Below are positions 21,333-22,853 of a DNA stretch of 22,853 nucleotides, piece by piece. Source of the stretch: Synergistaceae bacterium (GTDB lineage Bacteria > Synergistota > Synergistia > Synergistales > Aminobacteriaceae); contig JAISSA010000072.1 in assembly GCA_031273365.1 (NCBI GenBank), positions 1-22,853 of the forward strand. Direction: 5' to 3'. Under the pieces are notes generated by a model, which saw only the letters and a program-made list of their open reading frames with translations, made no database searches and was not told where the DNA came from. Numbering within the stretch: position 1 is the stretch's first letter; the number at the start of each line of letters is the position of its first letter. Both the position numbers and the translations under genes were made by a program.

Positions 21333-22253
21333 CTATCCATGAGAAAAGGTTTCCATCTGCCCGCCGTAGAGTTCCCGCGAGAATTCGCTTATTCCCGGTA
21401 TCCCGCAGGCGTCCGCCCGGCAGTGTTTACAGTGCTGAAACACCTCCAGGTGCCTGGCTCCGGCCTCCCGGGCCCTCTGGAGCATGTCGCAGTCGGGCTC
21501 CCCGACGTGAGACAGTTCGTGCTGCGGGATCAGCGGTATGATGTTGTAAACGTGCGCCCCGGCTTCGCTCGCCGCTCTGGCGATATCCTCGATATGGGCG
21601 TCGTTGACCCCCGGGACCAGCACGGTATTCACCTTCACCGTCGCGCCGAGGCCGCTCACCCTGCGGATGCCTTCGAGCTGCCTCACCGTCAGAATGCCTC
21701 CCATCTCCGGCCCGGTTATCCGCTTTCCCTCGAAGACGATATAGGACACCACCTTTTCCAGGATGCGGGGGTCGACGGCGTTCACGGTCACCGTGATGGT
21801 CTTTACCCCCACTTCGAGCAGCTCCTCCGCCCGGTCGGGGAGGAGCAGGCCGTTGGTGCTGAGGCACTTTATCAGGTGCGGGTAGGCCCTGTGGACGGCG
21901 CGGAACGCGTCGATGGCGGAGTTCGTCGCCAGCGTGTCCCCGGGCCCGGCGATCCCCACCACGGTAATCTCCGGGCAAAGCGACAGGGCCTTCTTCACGG
22001 TCTCCACGGCCTGGTCGGGGCGCAGAATGCCCGCCGTCACGCCCGGGCGGAGTTCTTCCTTATTGAACGCGCGGTTGCAGAAACGGCACTGGATGTTACA
22101 GGCAGGGGAGACCGGAAGGTGGAGCCTGCCGAATTTGTTGTGGGCCTCCTGCCCAAAGCAGGGGTGAAGCTGGCTGACTTTTCGCGCGGACGTCTGCGCG
22201 GATTTTCTCGCCATTGCCATTACGGTTCCAAATTCCGTCGCTGTTCCTGTCAT
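21333..22253 (-). CDS. nifB: NifB radical SAM enzyme for nitrogenase-cofactor core
   Basis: 306-residue NifB without the NifX-like C-terminal domain. The N-terminus has His30-Pro-Cys32-Phe and HNKFGRLHLPVSPACNIQC, followed by the radical SAM cysteines Cys52, Cys56 and Cys59. GPGDTLA and STNGLL complete the core. C-terminal Cys275, Cys278 and Cys283 lie in CKHCRADACG, the typical NifB ending that binds the precursor clusters. NifB fuses two [4Fe-4S] clusters and inserts carbide to give the Fe8S9C L-cluster. RBS GGGAG lies about nine bases before the ATG. It is the first long gene of the operon, preceded by a terminator and a Cys-rich leader ORF. Its presence means that the NifDK-like proteins probably carry an L-cluster-derived cofactor. 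Confidence 0.93.
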   Translation of the reverse strand: MTGTATEFGTVMAMARKSAQTSARKVSQLHPCFGQEAHNKFGRLHLPVSPACNIQCRFCNRAFNKEELRPGVTAGILRPDQAVETVKKALSLCPEITVVGIAGPGDTLATNSAIDAFRAVHRAYPHLIKCLSTNGLLLPDRAEELLEVGVKTITVTVNAVDPRILEKVVSYIVFEGKRITGPEMGGILTVRQLEGIRRVSGLGATVKVNTVLVPGVNDAHIEDIARAASEAGAHVYNIIPLIPQHELSHVGEPDCDMLQRAREAGARHLEVFQHCKHCRADACGIPGISEFSRELYGGQMETFSHG

Positions 22254-22280
22254 TTACGAATTCTCCCGTCATCATGATTT

Positions 22281-22310
22281 TATATAAGCACCCTGGTTTT
22301 TAAGCTGCAA
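22281..22310 (-). promoter_or_regulatory. Weak candidate promoter for nifB
   Basis: TTGCAG at 22305-22310 and TATATA at 22281-22286 are 18 bases apart on the minus strand, just after the terminator. A promoter here would bypass the attenuator. Both hexamers are imperfect. Confidence 0.35.
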
Positions 22311-22346
22311 AAAAGTCAGCTTCCTGATGAAAGCTGACTTTTTTGC
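22307..22346 (-). terminator. Strong intrinsic terminator upstream of nifB
   Basis: Perfect 16-base arms (22307-22322, 22331-22346) around an eight-base loop. In minus-strand RNA the core stem GUCAGCUU/AAGCUGAC is followed by U6, whose complement forms the A6 on the other side, so it could work in both directions. It lies between the Cys-rich leader ORF and nifB. Confidence 0.88.
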
Positions 22347-22380
22347 GATCCCCTTTATTTTGCGGCGGCGTCAGATCATC
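22326..22380 (-). promoter_or_regulatory. Candidate antiterminator of a cysteine attenuator
   Basis: On the minus strand GATGATCTGAC (22380-22370, spanning the end of the leader stop codon) can pair with GTCAGCTTTCATC (22338-22326), the 5' arm and loop of the terminator. The match is five plus five base pairs around a one-by-three loop. Forming it would prevent the terminator. A ribosome at the leader stop codon would cover the upstream segment, whereas one stalled at the Cys codons (22408-22417) would not. Pairing was found by eye; energies were not computed. Confidence 0.5.
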
Positions 22381-22501
22381 ATGGCAAACACAAATTCACA
22401 GGCGTACATTTGCAGCAGGCGTCACACATCTGCTGCGTCCAGCCACACATACTCATTAATGTTGCAGGATTATTTCGTCGATTTCCATCAGGCTTATTCA
22501 T
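22379..22501 (-). CDS. Cys-rich 40-residue leader peptide (attenuator candidate)
   Basis: A 40-codon frame starts at ATG 22501, eight bases after a strong RBS (AAGGGGGGG), and ends with TGA TGA at 22381-22376. The N-terminal half is polar. The second half carries six cysteines, at residues 19, 26, 29, 30, 32 and 38, including CDACCKC. About 80 bases downstream of the RBS region are a paired segment and an intrinsic terminator, then nifB. The arrangement fits a leader peptide whose translation senses charged Cys-tRNA. Alternatives are a small metal-binding or thiol peptide, or a modified-peptide precursor. I recognise no family. The consensus promoter at 22618-22645 is about 115 bases upstream. 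Confidence 0.6.
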   Translation of the reverse strand: MNKPDGNRRNNPATLMSMCGWTQQMCDACCKCTPVNLCLP

Positions 22502-22520
22502 AAAACCTGCCCCCCCTTTG

Positions 22521-22560
22521 TTCTTTCCTGATCTTTCCTGATCTTTCCTGATCTTTCCCG
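22521..22560. repeat. Four tandem 10-base repeats in the leader
   Basis: Four consecutive units of ATCTTTCCTG (the first begins TT, the last ends CCG) lie between the promoter and the RBS of the leader ORF. On the transcribed minus strand each unit is purine-rich (GGAAAGA). This could be slippage DNA, a spacer, or a repeated protein-binding site. It is too short for CRISPR. Confidence 0.75.
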
Positions 22561-22617
22561 CCCTGTTCCTTCCAGGAAATTATAACTTATAAAACTAATA
22601 TGTTTTATTGATTGACA

Positions 22618-22645
22618 ATTATACCCGGAGACTTCTGTTTGTCAA
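22618..22645 (-). promoter_or_regulatory. Near-consensus sigma-70 promoter for the leader/nifB operon
   Basis: Minus strand TTGACA (22645-22640), a 16-base spacer and TATAAT (22623-22618): both hexamers are exact consensus. Transcription would begin near 22611. An inverted repeat TTGACAA/TTGTCAA (22612-22618, 22639-22645) overlaps both elements and could be an operator. A second TATAAT at 22584-22579 lacks a good -35. Confidence 0.75.
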
Positions 22646-22648
22646 GAA

Positions 22649-22700
22649 GGCGTTCGAAGTTTACCGGACTGACGCTCCGGTTGACTTTTCGGGAACGCCT
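22649..22700. promoter_or_regulatory. Nested inverted repeat between divergent promoters
   Basis: Outer arms AGGCGTTC/GAACGCCT (22649-22656, 22693-22700) enclose imperfect arms AAGTTTACCGGA/TCCGGTTGACTT (22657-22668, 22676-22687). The inner right arm contains the -35 of the rightward promoter. It is a candidate operator shared by the divergent units, or a terminator-like stem. Confidence 0.45.
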
Positions 22701-22709
22701 GTATACAAT
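22681..22709 (+). promoter_or_regulatory. Sigma-70 promoter for the transketolase gene
   Basis: TTGACT (22681-22686), 17 bases, TACAAT (22704-22709), about 43 bases before the start codon. It is divergent from the leader promoter, with 35 bases between the two -35 hexamers. Confidence 0.6.
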
Positions 22710-22751
22710 CGCTGTCAATTCATGGTATTGCTTTAATGGGGAGGTGTTGTG

Positions 22752-22853
22752 ATGCGTGGTGAAGGTTGGGCGCGTCGGGTGGACCGGATGGCCCGGGGCA
22801 TTCGGCGGCGGGTGCTGGCGCATACTCTGGCCCGCGGGGGCGGGTATCTCAGC
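22752..22853 (+). CDS. Transketolase N-terminal part (partial, runs off the right edge)
   Basis: 34 codons to the window end. The start ATG has GGGGAGG eight bases upstream. The sequence has an Arg-rich helix followed by a Val-Leu-Ala-His-Thr-Leu stretch and Gly-Gly-Gly-Tyr-Leu-Ser, which resembles the beginning of thiamine-diphosphate transketolase N-terminal domains, where a Gly-Gly-Tyr-Leu-Ser type motif occurs early. Transketolase moves two-carbon units in the pentose phosphate pathway. With so few residues the assignment is tentative. A divergent promoter separates it from the operon. Confidence 0.5.
   Translation, partial: MRGEGWARRVDRMARGIRRRVLAHTLARGGGYLS

Noticed and set aside
22521..22560. 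Possible CRISPR array
   Set aside because: Units are only 10 bases with no spacers. No array was seen anywhere in the window, including around cas6.
22605..22823. 72-codon minus-strand frame across the promoter region
   Set aside because: It covers two good promoters and the start of the transketolase gene. No RBS or family resemblance.

Overview
The window most likely comes from an anaerobic Synergistota bacterium. The best clue is the cell-surface leucine-rich-repeat protein at 391-1401: its C-terminus has a Gly-rich stretch, then Cys-Asn-Thr-Gly, then a hydrophobic helix and basic residues, as in the Synergist-CTERM sorting signal. A NifB-type radical SAM enzyme, nitrogenase-like proteins and a B12-type radical SAM protein fit an anaerobe. 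The taxonomic call is an inference from this motif.

Layout. 1-5690 is mixed: the edge of an unknown leftward gene, the BspA-like surface protein, a TlpA-like thioredoxin, a B12-binding radical SAM enzyme, the remnant of a second radical SAM gene, and an isolated cas6 with no array or other cas genes. From 22253 down to 5694 everything is on the minus strand in one long run: nifB, a NifX/NafY-like protein, a DUF4418 membrane protein, a MacB/FtsX-type permease and its ATPase, two paralogous SsuA/NMT1-type binding proteins, an SsuC-type permease, NifH, cysteine synthase 2, NifK-like 2, NifD-like 2, cysteine synthase 1, an SsuB-type ATPase, NifD-like 1 and NifK-like 1. A divergent transketolase gene starts at 22752 and leaves the window on the right.

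How the genes may work together. The set has one reductase (NifH), two catalytic-type pairs (NifDK 1 and 2), two cysteine synthases, two binding proteins and one NifB, but no nifEN or nifV. Both NifD-like proteins keep the P-cluster cysteines and the cofactor-ligand cysteine. They lack the residues equivalent to NifD Gln191, His195 and His442. The parsimonious reading is not nitrogen fixation but import of small organosulfur compounds, reductive C-S cleavage by nitrogenase-like enzymes related in logic to methylthio-alkane reductase, and capture of the released sulfide (or thiol) by O-acetylserine sulfhydrylase. Substrate and product are inferred.

Regulation. Upstream of nifB (minus strand) lie a near-consensus sigma-70 promoter (22618-22645), a 40-codon ORF with six cysteines, four of them within seven codons (22379-22501), a segment that can pair with the 5' arm of a terminator, and a strong intrinsic terminator (22307-22346). 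The arrangement is that of a ribosome-mediated attenuator reading cysteine supply, which would suit a sulfur-scavenging operon. This is the most interesting hypothesis in the window.

Repeats. At least two families of GC-rich palindromic intergenic repeats are scattered through the window. Some have been absorbed into coding sequence: one encodes part of the N-terminus of the SsuB-like ATPase, and another supplies the last residues and stop codon of NifD-like 2.
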